The notes beneath the pieces are model-generated. The model saw nothing but the letters and a program-made list of their open reading frames with translations. It made no database searches and was not told where the DNA came from. From NCBI RefSeq assembly GCF_017549005.1, contig NZ_JAFYYT010000038.1, forward strand, positions 62,001-126,000: a DNA stretch of 64,000 bases, given 5' to 3'. Source of the DNA: Ruminococcus sp. (lineage in GTDB: Bacteria > Bacillota > Clostridia > Oscillospirales > Ruminococcaceae). Shown one piece after another: positions 35,969-44,850 of the stretch. The translations under genes and the position numbers were made by a program. Positions within the stretch are counted from its first letter, which is position 1; each line of letters opens with the position of its first letter.

Positions 35969-37400
35969 ACATTTCAGACACGCGAAGAGCAAAATTTCCC
36001 TGAAATTCAAGATTTGGCTGTATTTTGTCATATTTACGGTCATAGTTCTTGCTCTTCTGTGGATATTCCAGATATTTTTCCTCGAGCGCTTCTACAAGGG
36101 CATCAAGGCGCGTACTGCCGTGGAAAGCATGGACATAATCGCGGAATCCTTCATGAGCGACAACAAGGACGAGTTCTACCGCACGGTAGACGAGGTCGCC
36201 CTTGAAAACGAGCTCTGTGTGGAGGTCACGGACAGATACGGCAGACATATCTATAAAAAGCATGTTCTTGCGGACTGTATCATACACAATCTTAACAATG
36301 AGAACAACCGCATCATTGACGAGATAGACGATTCTGAAAACGGTATTATAAAGAAAATGCCGCAAAACAAGAGGACAGGCGCTCCTACGCTCATATGCGG
36401 AATGAGGCTCGGATCGGCGAAGGCTCCCCAGGGATACCTGATAATCAATTCGGCGCTGGCTCCTGTTGAGGCTACAGTTGCCATTATCAAGCGGCAGCTC
36501 ATGTTCATAACTACGCTGCTCATCATTATCGCGTTTATCATATCACTGTACCTTGCAAAGCGTATTTCCGCGCCTATAGACAGGATAACAAAGTCGGCGG
36601 AACGGCTCGCAAAGGGCGATTTTACCACAAAATTCGACGGAAGAGGCTATCTTGAAGCAAAAAAGCTTGCGGATACCCTTACTTATGCGGAAAAAGAGCT
36701 CTCAAAGGTGGATATGATGCAGAGAGACCTCATTGCAAATGTTTCCCACGACCTGAGGACTCCTCTCACAATGCTGAAAGCCTATGCGGAAATGATACGC
36801 GATCTTTCAGGCGATAATCCCGTAAAGCGCAACGAGCATCTGGAAATAATCATCAGCGAAACCGACCGTCTTGCACTTCTTGTAAACGATATGCTCGACC
36901 TCTCAAAGCTCGAGAGCGGCAGGCAGAAGCTTACTCCTTCGGAATTCGGCATAAGCGGCAAGCTCAGCGAGATAATCGACCGTTTCAAGGGACTTTCCGA
37001 GAAGAACGGCTATACTATCAATTTTACTCCCGACGAGGAGAGGATAGTCTGCTGCGATACGGTCAAGATAGAGCAGGTCATATACAACCTTATCAATAAC
37101 GCCATAAACTACACAGGCGACGATAAACAGGTCTTTGTACGGCAGATCAATACAGATGACGGTGTTATTGTGGAAGTCGAGGACACCGGCGACGGTATAG
37201 AGGAGGACAAGATAAAGCTTATTTTTGATAAGTATTACCGCTCCGAGAACCATAAGCGTGAGGTCGTCGGCACGGGACTTGGTCTTTCTATCGTTAAGGC
37301 TGTGCTGAAAATGCATAATTACGATTACGGAGTTCGCAGCACCCTCGGAAAGGGCTCGACATTCTGGTTCAAGATAAGCGATGTGAGAAAGCAGGATTGA
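35955..37400 (+). CDS. Sensor histidine kinase
   Basis: 481 residues. Two membrane helices (about 21-44 and 182-202) flank an outside sensor of 135 residues. HAMP follows at about 203-255. The DHp domain has the phospho-acceptor His in ANVSHDLRTPLTML, then the N box NLINNAINY, G1 DTGDGIEED and G2 GTGLGLSIV. The start is a TTG at 35955 inside the regulator gene; there is no nearer ATG before the first helix. Signal unknown. Confidence 0.93.
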   Translation: MKPIKHFRHAKSKISLKFKIWLYFVIFTVIVLALLWIFQIFFLERFYKGIKARTAVESMDIIAESFMSDNKDEFYRTVDEVALENELCVEVTDRYGRHIYKKHVLADCIIHNLNNENNRIIDEIDDSENGIIKKMPQNKRTGAPTLICGMRLGSAKAPQGYLIINSALAPVEATVAIIKRQLMFITTLLIIIAFIISLYLAKRISAPIDRITKSAERLAKGDFTTKFDGRGYLEAKKLADTLTYAEKELSKVDMMQRDLIANVSHDLRTPLTMLKAYAEMIRDLSGDNPVKRNEHLEIIISETDRLALLVNDMLDLSKLESGRQKLTPSEFGISGKLSEIIDRFKGLSEKNGYTINFTPDEERIVCCDTVKIEQVIYNLINNAINYTGDDKQVFVRQINTDDGVIVEVEDTGDGIEEDKIKLIFDKYYRSENHKREVVGTGLGLSIVKAVLKMHNYDYGVRSTLGKGSTFWFKISDVRKQD

Positions 37401-37616
37401 CCGATTTACAGGCGTTCCCGTGAACTTGTAAGAAGTTACGGCAAAGGGCAGAATTGTAAAATACAGGTGCTAATTCGATTACAAAAAAATACTACAAGTT
37501 TAAAACAGGTGGAAAAAGCGGAGATGCATTGTGGATTATTGATAGTTTGCCTAACAAAATGTTGATTTTTTTCTCTGCTGCCCGTTCAACTTTTTCACAC
37601 AAAATACATAAAACTA
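37401..37616 (+). other. Gene-free stretch after the histidine kinase
   Basis: No coding frame of note. A weak pairing of GTTGA with TCAAC at 37561-37590 is the only structure seen, and no clear terminator follows the kinase gene. Confidence 0.5.
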
Positions 37617-37625
37617 TGATATAAT
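37617..37625 (+). promoter_or_regulatory. Extended -10 promoter of the candidate small RNA
   Basis: TGA-TATAAT (TATAAT at 37620-37625). A -35 match TTCACA is present but spaced 20 bases away, so the extended -10 probably matters most. Confidence 0.45.
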
Positions 37626-37631
37626 ATAAAT

Positions 37632-37762
37632 GCTGAGGGAGAATATCCCGAGGCTGATTTTCATGGTAGTTTAATGTTTACCCCAACATTAAATTATTAA
37701 ATCCCCAATAATCCCTATATCATGGCAGATGAGCTTCCTGAAAAGGAGGCTCATTTGTTTTG
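37632..37762 (+). ncRNA. Candidate small RNA with two CCCC loops
   Basis: About 130 bases between a promoter and an intrinsic terminator, with no credible ORF. Three hairpins: GGGA-GAATA-TCCC (37637-37649), TTAATGTT-TACCCC-AACATTAA (37671-37692) and ATTATT-AAATCCCC-AATAAT (37693-37712). Both later loops expose CCCC, as in Staphylococcus small RNAs that bind Shine-Dalgarno sites. It ends in the terminator at 37729-37762. No known RNA family was recognised. Confidence 0.4.
37729..37762 (+). terminator. Terminator of the candidate small RNA
   Basis: ATGAGCTTCCT-GAAA-AGGAGGCTCAT then TTGTTTTG. Eleven pairs with one G-T wobble. Confidence 0.75.
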
Positions 37763-37796
37763 TGCCAAAAAAGTGTTGCACATGGGAAATATCCTA

Positions 37797-37825
37797 TTGA
37801 CAAATTTCCGACAATGGTGTATAAT
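37797..37825 (+). promoter_or_regulatory. Promoter of metK
   Basis: TTGACA (37797-37802), 17 bases, TATAAT (37820-37825): a full sigma-A match. Confidence 0.88.
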
Positions 37826-37835
37826 ACTCTCATAA

Positions 37836-37942
37836 CCTTATCAAGAGCGGCGGAGGTAACAGGACCGATGAAGCCGCAGCAACCCGGCACGGAATGTGCC
37901 GAAGGTGCTAATTCCTGCGGTTTTATCCGGAAGATGAGGACG
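37836..37942 (+). promoter_or_regulatory. SAM-I (S-box) riboswitch aptamer
   Basis: The order of conserved elements matches SAM-I: CTTATCAAGAG at the start, GGAGGTAACAGGACC, GATGAAGCC, AGCAACC, GGTGCTAATTCC and the closing AGATGAGGA that pairs with the start (P1). It binds S-adenosylmethionine and controls metK, the enzyme that makes it. Confidence 0.95.
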
Positions 37943-37954
37943 TTATGCATTCAT

Positions 37955-37985
37955 GACCTCTCATACCGGGAGGTCTTTTTTATTT
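37955..37985 (+). terminator. Expression-platform terminator of the metK riboswitch
   Basis: GACCTC-TCATACCGG-GAGGTC followed by TTTTTT. High SAM should free this terminator. Confidence 0.88.
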
Positions 37986-38002
37986 ACCAGGAGGTCATAT
38001 TA

Positions 38003-39187
38003 ATGAGTAAATGCTTTTTTACATCCGAATCAGTTACCGAGGGTCATCCCGACAAGATCTGCGACCAGATCTCGGACGCCGTTCTTGACGCTATATTGGA
38101 GCAGGACAAGCTCGGAAGAGTTGCCTGCGAGACCTGCGTTACCACAGGTATGGTGCTCTGTATGGGCGAGATAACCACCTCGGCTGAGATCGATATCCCC
38201 AAGATCGCACGTCAGGTAGTCATTGATATCGGCTACGACAGGGCCAAGTACGGCTTTGACGGCCATACCTGCGCTGTTCTTACATCTATCGACGAGCAGT
38301 CGCCCGATATCGCAATGGGTGTTAACGAGGCTTTTGAATACAGAGAAGAAAACAGCGAGTCCGACGGACTTTCAAACGGCGCAGGTGACCAGGGAATCAT
38401 GTTCGGCTATGCCTGCAATGAGACTCCCGAGCTTATGCCGCTGCCTATCTCGCTTGCACACAAGCTCTCAATGAAGCTCACAGAAGTCCGCAAGGACGGT
38501 ACTCTCCGTTACCTCCGTCCCGACGGAAAGTCACAGGTAACTGTTGAGTACGACAACGGCAAGCCCGTAAGAGTTGACGCTGTTGTTGTTTCCTCACAGC
38601 ATTCGGCTGACGTTTCTCTCGATCAGGTACGCAAGGACATCGAGGAGTTCGTTATAAAGGCTGTTATCCCTGCAGAGCTCATGGACAGCAATACAAAGCT
38701 TTTCATCAATCCTACTGGACGTTTCGTTGTGGGCGGTCCTCAGGGCGACAGCGGTCTTACGGGACGTAAGATAATCGTTGATACCTACGGCGGATATTCA
38801 CGTCACGGCGGCGGAGCCTTCAGCGGAAAGGACCCGACGAAGGTCGACAGAAGCGCTGCTTACGCTGCCCGTTATATCGCCAAGAATGTAGTAGCAGCAG
38901 GTCTTGCGGAAAAGTGTGAGGTGCAGCTCTCATACGCTATCGGCGTAGCTAAGCCTATTTCCATACTTGTTGATACATTCGGCACAGGCAAGGTCGACGA
39001 GGAGAAGCTCTCGGAGGCTGTTGCAAAGGTATTCGATCTCCGTCCGACTGCTATCATTGAAATGCTCGACCTCAGAAAGCCGCAGTACAGACAGCTTGCA
39101 GCTTACGGTCATATGGGACGCGAGGACCTCGGTGTAGCATGGGAAAAGACTGACAGGGCAGATGCTCTCAGGGCTGCTCTTTCATAA
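38003..39187 (+). CDS. metK: S-adenosylmethionine synthetase
   Basis: 394-residue enzyme making SAM from methionine and [12 protein letters not shown] (15-23), [12 protein letters not shown] and [16 protein letters not shown] are the family motifs. The ATG at 38003 has AGGAGG before it; the frame is open further upstream through the riboswitch, but that is not translated. A small unknown gene follows 3 bases later. Confidence 0.97.
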   Translation: MSKCFFTSESVTEGHPDKICDQISDAVLDAILEQDKLGRVACETCVTTGMVLCMGEITTSAEIDIPKIARQVVIDIGYDRAKYGFDGHTCAVLTSIDEQSPDIAMGVNEAFEYREENSESDGLSNGAGDQGIMFGYACNETPELMPLPISLAHKLSMKLTEVRKDGTLRYLRPDGKSQVTVEYDNGKPVRVDAVVVSSQHSADVSLDQVRKDIEEFVIKAVIPAELMDSNTKLFINPTGRFVVGGPQGDSGLTGRKIIVDTYGGYSRHGGGAFSGKDPTKVDRSAAYAARYIAKNVVAAGLAEKCEVQLSYAIGVAKPISILVDTFGTGKVDEEKLSEAVAKVFDLRPTAIIEMLDLRKPQYRQLAAYGHMGREDLGVAWEKTDRADALRAALS

Positions 39188-39190
39188 AAT

Positions 39191-39613
39191 ATGGACGAGT
39201 TCAGTAATTATCTCGTTTTTAAGTTCACCAATGCCGTATTTATCGAGATCTTCGGCAGATATGCAGCCAATTCGGAAATGGCGGAGTTCATTGCCGAGGA
39301 CGGCTCGGTGACAATGAAGTTCAGGATGATAAACGGCGTTCTCGATACGCCGAAGACTACGGAACAGTTCCTAAGCCTGATGTATATTCTCTTTGAGGCC
39401 AATCCGAAGTCGCCTGCGGGACGGATATTCACGGCTCATCAGCACGAGATACTCCGCGAGACGGTTTTCAGGCTTCAGCAGGTGATAGACGGGTTCAGCG
39501 ATATACATATGACGATACATTCGGAGCGCCCGAATAAGGACGATCCCGAAAAATCGGACGTAACGCATACTGAGTACAGCCTGTCAAGAACGAAAGACGT
39601 GAAAAGATCATAA
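39191..39613 (+). CDS. Hypothetical protein co-transcribed with metK
   Basis: 140 residues, soluble, no known motif. It begins 3 bases after metK without a ribosome site of its own, so it depends on coupling. A terminator 6 bases after the stop ends the operon. No family recognised. Confidence 0.6.
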   Translation: MDEFSNYLVFKFTNAVFIEIFGRYAANSEMAEFIAEDGSVTMKFRMINGVLDTPKTTEQFLSLMYILFEANPKSPAGRIFTAHQHEILRETVFRLQQVIDGFSDIHMTIHSERPNKDDPEKSDVTHTEYSLSRTKDVKRS

Positions 39614-39619
39614 TAACTA

Positions 39620-39650
39620 AAAAGCCATAAGGTTACCCCTTATGGCTTTT
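39620..39650. terminator. Bidirectional terminator between metK operon and radC pair
   Basis: AAAAGCCATAAGG-TTACC-CCTTATGGCTTTT, with A and T runs on both sides. Confidence 0.9.
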
Positions 39651-39655
39651 ATGTA

Positions 39656-40363
39656 TTATACATGATATCCCTCAATGGATTTTGCCGACATTTCGGGAAG
39701 TATCCCAAGCTCGCGGAAGGACGTTTCGTCGGATGCTCCCACGATTATGTGGTCTGCAAGGACAGCTCCCAGCATTGACATGGACGAAATGATGTTTTTC
39801 GTGAAGAGAATATCGCTTTCCGAGGGAGCAGATGGGCTGTTAGGGTGATTATGCGCAATGAAAAACAGGGAGCAGTCCGTTTTTATGACAAAATCCGCGA
39901 TATCCTTGTATGAAGCCGTGACCCTTGTGCTCGTTCCGCAGGCGAGCACCTTTGAGCTTATCACACGCATTTTCCTGCTTACCGCGGTTATTATGAACTT
40001 TTCGCCGACAGCTCCGATAAAGTGACTGGAAAAGTATCTTTTGGCGGACTCTGCGTCCTTTATGGTCTTGACCGCAAAGCGCTCCATGTACAGCGAGCGG
40101 CTTATGCAGGGGATAAGTTTCAGCAACACAGCCGTGCTGCTGTTAACTCGTCCGTCTTTCATGAGCAGCGTAGGATCGGCGTTTGCAAGGGCGTTTATGC
40201 TACCGTATTCACCGAGGAGCTCCGCAGCAAGGGCTGCAGGCTCTTCACAGCGGCTGTACGTGAAAAGCAGCTCGAGCCGTTCATGCTTGGTAAGCCCGTC
40301 AAAGCCGTCCTTTTCGTATTTTCTCAGGAGCTGTTCGCGGCGGAGCTTCGTATCTTCTGCCAT
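39656..40363 (-). CDS. radC: RadC family protein with intact JAMM motif
   Basis: 235 residues. The N-terminal helical part reads FDGLTKHERLELLFTYSR. The MPN/JAMM domain keeps the metal motif AHNHPNSPSAPSESD (HxHP and SxxD), then LADHIIVG. RadC relatives are metal-dependent proteases or DNA-linked proteins of unsettled role. It starts 3 bases after the second radC-like gene, with no clear ribosome site, so it is coupled. Confidence 0.88.
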   Translation of the reverse strand: MAEDTKLRREQLLRKYEKDGFDGLTKHERLELLFTYSRCEEPAALAAELLGEYGSINALANADPTLLMKDGRVNSSTAVLLKLIPCISRSLYMERFAVKTIKDAESAKRYFSSHFIGAVGEKFIITAVSRKMRVISSKVLACGTSTRVTASYKDIADFVIKTDCSLFFIAHNHPNSPSAPSESDILFTKNIISSMSMLGAVLADHIIVGASDETSFRELGILPEMSAKSIEGYHV

Positions 40364-40366
40364 AGC

Positions 40367-41050
40367 TCAGAACGCAAAGGAGCCCTTTGAACGCATGGAA
40401 AAGCTCTTGCCGCCGCCGAAAATGATACTGTCCCTGAAAGAAACGCCAATAGCGGAAAGGAGCTCACCGAAGCTGTGAGTAACGGTGAAGTCACTGTTAT
40501 CGGGGATAGGCAGTCCGTCGCCGTGGCTGAGACCGATACATACGGAAGCCGCATTGCTCCTGAGTATCAGTGCGGCTATCTCCTTTGGCGAAATACTGCG
40601 GTTGATGAGGTCGGATACCGGTATTGTCACCGTTCTTAGCAGCTCTCCCTGAGAGGTCATGCAGAGTATCGAGCAAACCTTTGCGGCAGTGTCGCGGAAC
40701 TGCTCCTCAAAGCAGGCGCAGAGCTGTTCAAGAGTGGTAAGAGTTTCGGCGTTGTGGGAGCTTCGGAGGTAGTTCGTGCCGAAGTCATGCATGAGCCTGA
40801 GAAAGGCAGCTCCGCCTGCGCCAACGCCCTTTACAGCCTGCAGATCGCTTTTGTCGGCGGAAATGACTCTGCCGAGGCTTCCGAACTCGTCGTTCAGAGC
40901 GTGGGCGATACCGTTCGTATTTACGACGGGACGAGCGTAAAACAGCAGGAGCTCAAGCAGCTCATGCTCGAAAAGGCCGTCCTGACCGGAATCGAGAAAA
41001 CGCTGTCTTATGCGCTCTCTGTGTCCGGCGTGAGCGTTTTTGACTGCCAT
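40367..41050 (-). CDS. RadC-like protein with degenerate JAMM motif
   Basis: 227 residues, closely patterned on RadC: HRERIRQRFLDSGQDGLFEH, LLELLLFYA and the helix-hairpin-helix region AVKGVGAGGAAFL. The metal site reads GLSHGDGLPIPDNSD, so by alignment the first His is Leu and the Ser is Asp; only one His and the last Asp remain. It is likely inactive as a metalloenzyme. GAGGGGG precedes the ATG. It is sandwiched between the XRE gene and the intact radC. Confidence 0.85.
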   Translation of the reverse strand: MAVKNAHAGHRERIRQRFLDSGQDGLFEHELLELLLFYARPVVNTNGIAHALNDEFGSLGRVISADKSDLQAVKGVGAGGAAFLRLMHDFGTNYLRSSHNAETLTTLEQLCACFEEQFRDTAAKVCSILCMTSQGELLRTVTIPVSDLINRSISPKEIAALILRSNAASVCIGLSHGDGLPIPDNSDFTVTHSFGELLSAIGVSFRDSIIFGGGKSFSMRSKGSFAF

Positions 41051-41072
41051 AATATGTTCCCCCTCATGATAG

Positions 41073-41300
41073 TTATTTTTTTATTTGTCTGCTTACTTCC
41101 TTGATATTGGTCCTGCCGAGGATATAATCCACGGAAACTCCGTAAAAATCGGCAAGTATCAGGAGATGCTCGACGGGAATGGTCTGAAATCCGCGTTCAT
41201 ACCGGGAATAAACTGTCTGACTTGTGTGCAGAAGCTCTGCGACTTTTGTCTGCGTCAGATCCATGTCCTCCCGCAGGTCTTTCAGTCTCTGAAAATGCAT
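41073..41300 (-). CDS. XRE-family transcriptional regulator
   Basis: 75 residues, a lone helix-turn-helix of the Cro/CI type: LREDMDLTQTKVAELLHTSQ with VYSRYERGFQTIPVEHLL. AGGAGATG precedes the ATG. It heads the radC pair operon. Two operator-like palindromes lie just upstream. Confidence 0.92.
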   Translation of the reverse strand: MHFQRLKDLREDMDLTQTKVAELLHTSQTVYSRYERGFQTIPVEHLLILADFYGVSVDYILGRTNIKEVSRQIKK

Positions 41301-41326
41301 TGTATCATCTCCTGCGTTTTTTTGTA

Positions 41327-41346
41327 TTAGAACCTATCGGTACTAA
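41327..41346. promoter_or_regulatory. Operator-like palindrome 1
   Basis: TTAGAACC-TATC-GGTACTAA, one mismatch between 8-base arms, 27 bases before the XRE gene. Confidence 0.55.
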
Positions 41347-41381
41347 TGACTTTACCACATTTAATGAAGATGATGTGCGGC

Positions 41382-41401
41382 TGAGTACTTATTGGTACTA
41401 A
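41382..41401. promoter_or_regulatory. Operator-like palindrome 2
   Basis: TGAGTACT-TATT-GGTACTAA. It shares TAT-GGTACTAA with site 1 and lies 55 bases from it centre to centre, about five helical turns. Likely XRE binding sites. The remaining gap to 41553 shows nothing else. Confidence 0.5.
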
Positions 41402-41553
41402 AAATAATGGGTGTACCTGTATAACTGATTTCAAAAAAATAAAAGAATCCGCTTTTGCAGGCGTTCCTGACAGGCGGTCAACTTTTATGTATTCTCATTG
41501 TTAAAATGATACAAAAATACGTAAAAATAATTCAAAAGTGCATACAGCGATTA

Positions 41554-41582
41554 TTGACTTGACTTATTAACAATGATATAAT
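41554..41582 (+). promoter_or_regulatory. Promoter of the dockerin esterase gene
   Basis: TTGACT (41554-41559), 17 bases, TATAAT (41577-41582) with TG upstream of the -10. Confidence 0.8.
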
Positions 41583-41630
41583 TATTGTAGATAATTACGC
41601 GTACTTCAGTACGGAATTGGAGGAGTTTAC

Positions 41631-44600
41631 ATGAAATTCAGAAAAATGCTGAGCGGTCTTACATCGCTGGCGCTTTCCCTTTCCACTTTTGCGGGGATCG
41701 GCGCTGCGGATTTTTCAAGACCGCAAAAGGCTCAGGCGGCTTCCGCTAACTGGAAGTTCGACTTCGGCGGAAGCGGCGCGGCAAACGGCTTCACGGGAGT
41801 ATCGGCTTCGGACGGCTATAATTCGGGAAGAGGCTACGGCTTCGCACAGACCTGGAACGTGGCTAACGTAAACGCAGGAGGCAGCGGAGTTACTGCGGAC
41901 GCGGTACAGTTCAAGGATTACGGCACAGGCAATACCTTCAACGTTGACCTGCCAAAGGGTCTTTATGAGGTAAAGGTAACTATCGGAAACGCTCCGCGTA
42001 CTACCATAAAGCTCGAGGGCATGGTACAGATGATGAACCTCACGGGCAGGGGAGCGGTCGAGACCGTAAAGCTGCCTGTTACAGACGGACAGCTCAATAT
42101 ACAGGCTGTTGAGGGCATGAGCAACCGTGAGCAGTCCATTGCGGCAGTTGAGATAACACAGCTCAATGATACGGGAACAATGCCTCCTACGGTATGGATA
42201 TGCGGCGACTCTACCGTTGCCAATTACTACAACTGCGCCGACACTTCACAGCACGGCTGGGGACAGTTCTTCAGCGGAAAGCTCCCGAACGGGAACTATG
42301 ACGTCCGCAACATGGCTACCAGCGGTCAGTATGCAAAGGGCTTCGTGGACGCAGGACAGTTTGCTCCTATCGAGACCTACGGAAAATCAGGGGATTACTA
42401 CATAATCTCCATTGGTATCAACGATTCAAACTACTCCAACGAAACGGAGTATTACAATACGGTCACTGATATGGTAAAGCGCGCCAAGGCCAAGGGCATG
42501 ACAGTAGTTCTTGTCAAGCAGCAGGGCAGGCGAGGCGACCTCCAGCGCAATCCCAAGCTCTCGGGACGCTGGTACGGCGGCTCTCTTGACAAGATAGGCA
42601 GCGAGCAGAACGTACAGGTGGTCGACCTGTTCACAAAGTGGCAGAATTTCGGACTTTCCGTGGGATATGACGGAATGGCTTCTTACTATGCGATAAAGAA
42701 CGACGGTACTGCCGACGATCTCCACCAGAGCAAAATGGGCGCTCAGAAAATAGCCGAGATCATGCTTGAGGAGCTCAAATCGGGAGCATCGGCGGCTGAG
42801 CCTGTACACCCCAAGGAAAACGTCTGCTATATGTTCAGGAATGTGAACAGCGGACTCTATATGGAAGTTGGGGACAACTACAACGTTCAGCAGGGCGCTT
42901 CGGGCGGTGTTTCTCAGCTCCACAATACATGGAAGTGCGTACAGGCCACCGGTGATTACTACTACATCAGACCTGTGGAGTCCGACCTTTGCCTCTATGT
43001 TGACAACGGAAGCCGCGACAACGGCGCGAATATAGTTGTTGCGGAGAAGAACGGCTACAGCGACCAGTTCTTCAAGTTCATGGACAACGGCGACGGCACA
43101 GTTACCATCCTCACAAGAGCTTCACGTGACGCTTCCGCAGTGGAAGTCGGAAGTGCGGCGACTTCAGGCGGCGCAAATATCCAGCAGTGGGAGGTAAACG
43201 GTCACGCCTGCCAGAAGTGGGAAATGAGCGAGGCGGACGATATAGTTGTTACAGTTCCTGCAACAACGACAACTTCAACGACAACAACAACAGTCACAAC
43301 GACTGTTACAACAACGCTCCCGTTTGATATTACATTTGTTCCCGGCGACGCAAACTGCGACAGCGGAGTTGACCTTTCCGACGCTGTGCTCATCATGCAG
43401 GCTCTTGCAAACCCGAATAAATACGGTAACGGCGGCTCTGACAGCCGTGCAATAACAAGCGTGGGAATAGGCAATGCCGATGTTACAGGTGACGGCGACG
43501 GTATGACAGTCAATGACGCTCAGTTCATACAGATGTACCTGCTGGGACTTGTAAAGCTTCCCGATCCTATAACAGTAGTTGTCGCACCTCCCGAGACAAC
43601 ACAGCAGACTACAACAGTTACTGCTACTCCCGTTCCTGTGAAGTACTATGCGGCTGACCAGACATGGAATGACGGTATCATCGAAACTACAAACACCGGT
43701 TATACCTGCGACAGGGGATATGTGAACCTGGGCAACAACTCTGACAGCAACATCACTTTCAGCGTTAATGTTCCCGCAGACGGCAATTACATGACGCATA
43801 TCCGCTTCGCCAACGGCTCGGCAAACGACCGAAAGATGAAGCTTTTTGTAAACAATGATTTCGACTATTGCTGGATGCAGTCATTCCCCGGTACAGGTTC
43901 ATGGACTGACTGGGCGGAGTTCGGAATAGTTCTTCCGCTGAAGGCAGGCAGCAACAATATCGTTATGCAGTCGGCAATGTCTGAGGGAGCTCCCAATCTT
44001 GACTATATCGAGCTCATACAGACCGACGAGCCGTATGCCGAGATATACGATCCCTCAATGGAGCAGCAGAATACAGGCAGCGGTCAGCATACCCTCTATA
44101 TCGCCGGCGACTCCACGGTACAGAGCTACAGTGCGAGATATGCTCCTCAGCAGGGCTGGGGCTACTATATGCAGGACTACTTCAACGGTGATATAACCGT
44201 TGCGAACCACTCCATAGCAGGAAGAAGCTCCAAGAAGTTCTACGACGAGGGCAGGTGGCAGACCATTGCGGACAGCCTTAAAGAGGGCGACTTCGTAATG
44301 ATACAGTTTGCTATCAACGACGCAGGCTCTTCAAATGCGGACAGGTATGCTCCGACCTGCGGAAATGTTGACAATCCGTCGTCAGGCTCGTATGAGTGGT
44401 ATATGACACAGTTCATCAAGTCCGCAAAGGACAAGGGAGCAACTCCCATACTTGTCACTACTACAATCGGCATGAAGGCTTACTCAAACGGCAGATTTGT
44501 GAACAGCTATACAAACTATAATGACGCTTGCTACGGTCTTGCAAGAAAGTACAGTGTACCGTGCATAGACCTTAATTCCCTTATGGTGAGCCATTACAAC

Positions 44601-44765
44601 TCCGTAGGCTATGATACTGCCAAAAGCTATCACCTTATGGGAGCTGTTGCTGACTCTACCGACGGAACTCACTTCTGCGAAAAGGGTGCGAATATCGTTG
44701 CAGGACTTGTTGCAGGAGAGATCAGAAAGCAGAATATAAGCGGACTTGCTTCATATCTCAGGTGA
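41631..44765 (+). CDS. Secreted cellulosomal esterase: CBM-like, SGNH esterase, ricin-type lectin, dockerin, CBM35-like, SGNH esterase (CE12 type)
   Basis: 1044 residues. A signal peptide (1-36, cut after KAQA) directs export. Then: a CBM-like domain (40-178), SGNH esterase 1 (GDSTV near 192, GINDSNY, DLHQ near 362), a ricin B-type lectin (395-533), a Thr linker (541-562), and a type I dockerin (570-643) with two calcium loops, DANCDSGVDLSDA and DVTGDGDGMTVND. After a second linker come a CBM35-like domain (672-798) and SGNH esterase 2 (GDSTV near 826, FAINDAG, DGTHF near 1011). CE12 enzymes remove acetyl groups from pectin or xylan. The dockerin would place it in a cellulosome. Confidence 0.92.
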   Translation: MKFRKMLSGLTSLALSLSTFAGIGAADFSRPQKAQAASANWKFDFGGSGAANGFTGVSASDGYNSGRGYGFAQTWNVANVNAGGSGVTADAVQFKDYGTGNTFNVDLPKGLYEVKVTIGNAPRTTIKLEGMVQMMNLTGRGAVETVKLPVTDGQLNIQAVEGMSNREQSIAAVEITQLNDTGTMPPTVWICGDSTVANYYNCADTSQHGWGQFFSGKLPNGNYDVRNMATSGQYAKGFVDAGQFAPIETYGKSGDYYIISIGINDSNYSNETEYYNTVTDMVKRAKAKGMTVVLVKQQGRRGDLQRNPKLSGRWYGGSLDKIGSEQNVQVVDLFTKWQNFGLSVGYDGMASYYAIKNDGTADDLHQSKMGAQKIAEIMLEELKSGASAAEPVHPKENVCYMFRNVNSGLYMEVGDNYNVQQGASGGVSQLHNTWKCVQATGDYYYIRPVESDLCLYVDNGSRDNGANIVVAEKNGYSDQFFKFMDNGDGTVTILTRASRDASAVEVGSAATSGGANIQQWEVNGHACQKWEMSEADDIVVTVPATTTTSTTTTTVTTTVTTTLPFDITFVPGDANCDSGVDLSDAVLIMQALANPNKYGNGGSDSRAITSVGIGNADVTGDGDGMTVNDAQFIQMYLLGLVKLPDPITVVVAPPETTQQTTTVTATPVPVKYYAADQTWNDGIIETTNTGYTCDRGYVNLGNNSDSNITFSVNVPADGNYMTHIRFANGSANDRKMKLFVNNDFDYCWMQSFPGTGSWTDWAEFGIVLPLKAGSNNIVMQSAMSEGAPNLDYIELIQTDEPYAEIYDPSMEQQNTGSGQHTLYIAGDSTVQSYSARYAPQQGWGYYMQDYFNGDITVANHSIAGRSSKKFYDEGRWQTIADSLKEGDFVMIQFAINDAGSSNADRYAPTCGNVDNPSSGSYEWYMTQFIKSAKDKGATPILVTTTIGMKAYSNGRFVNSYTNYNDACYGLARKYSVPCIDLNSLMVSHYNSVGYDTAKSYHLMGAVADSTDGTHFCEKGANIVAGLVAGEIRKQNISGLASYLR

Positions 44766-44804
44766 GAATCTGAGTCGGCGTTCTGAAAAAACAAAATACA
44801 CAAC

Positions 44805-44834
44805 AAAGCCCGAAAGCGTTGCTTTCGGGCTTTT
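44805..44834. terminator. Bidirectional terminator between esterase and cyclophilin genes
   Basis: AAAGCCCGAAAGC-GTT-GCTTTCGGGCTTT, 13 perfect pairs. Confidence 0.92.
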
Positions 44835-44850
44835 GATATCTTATCACTTA

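Noticed and set aside
43255-43320. Repeated ACA/ACG triplets suggesting a microsatellite or a gene on the minus strand
   Set aside because: They encode the Thr-rich linker of the dockerin esterase; the minus-strand frame is only its complement.
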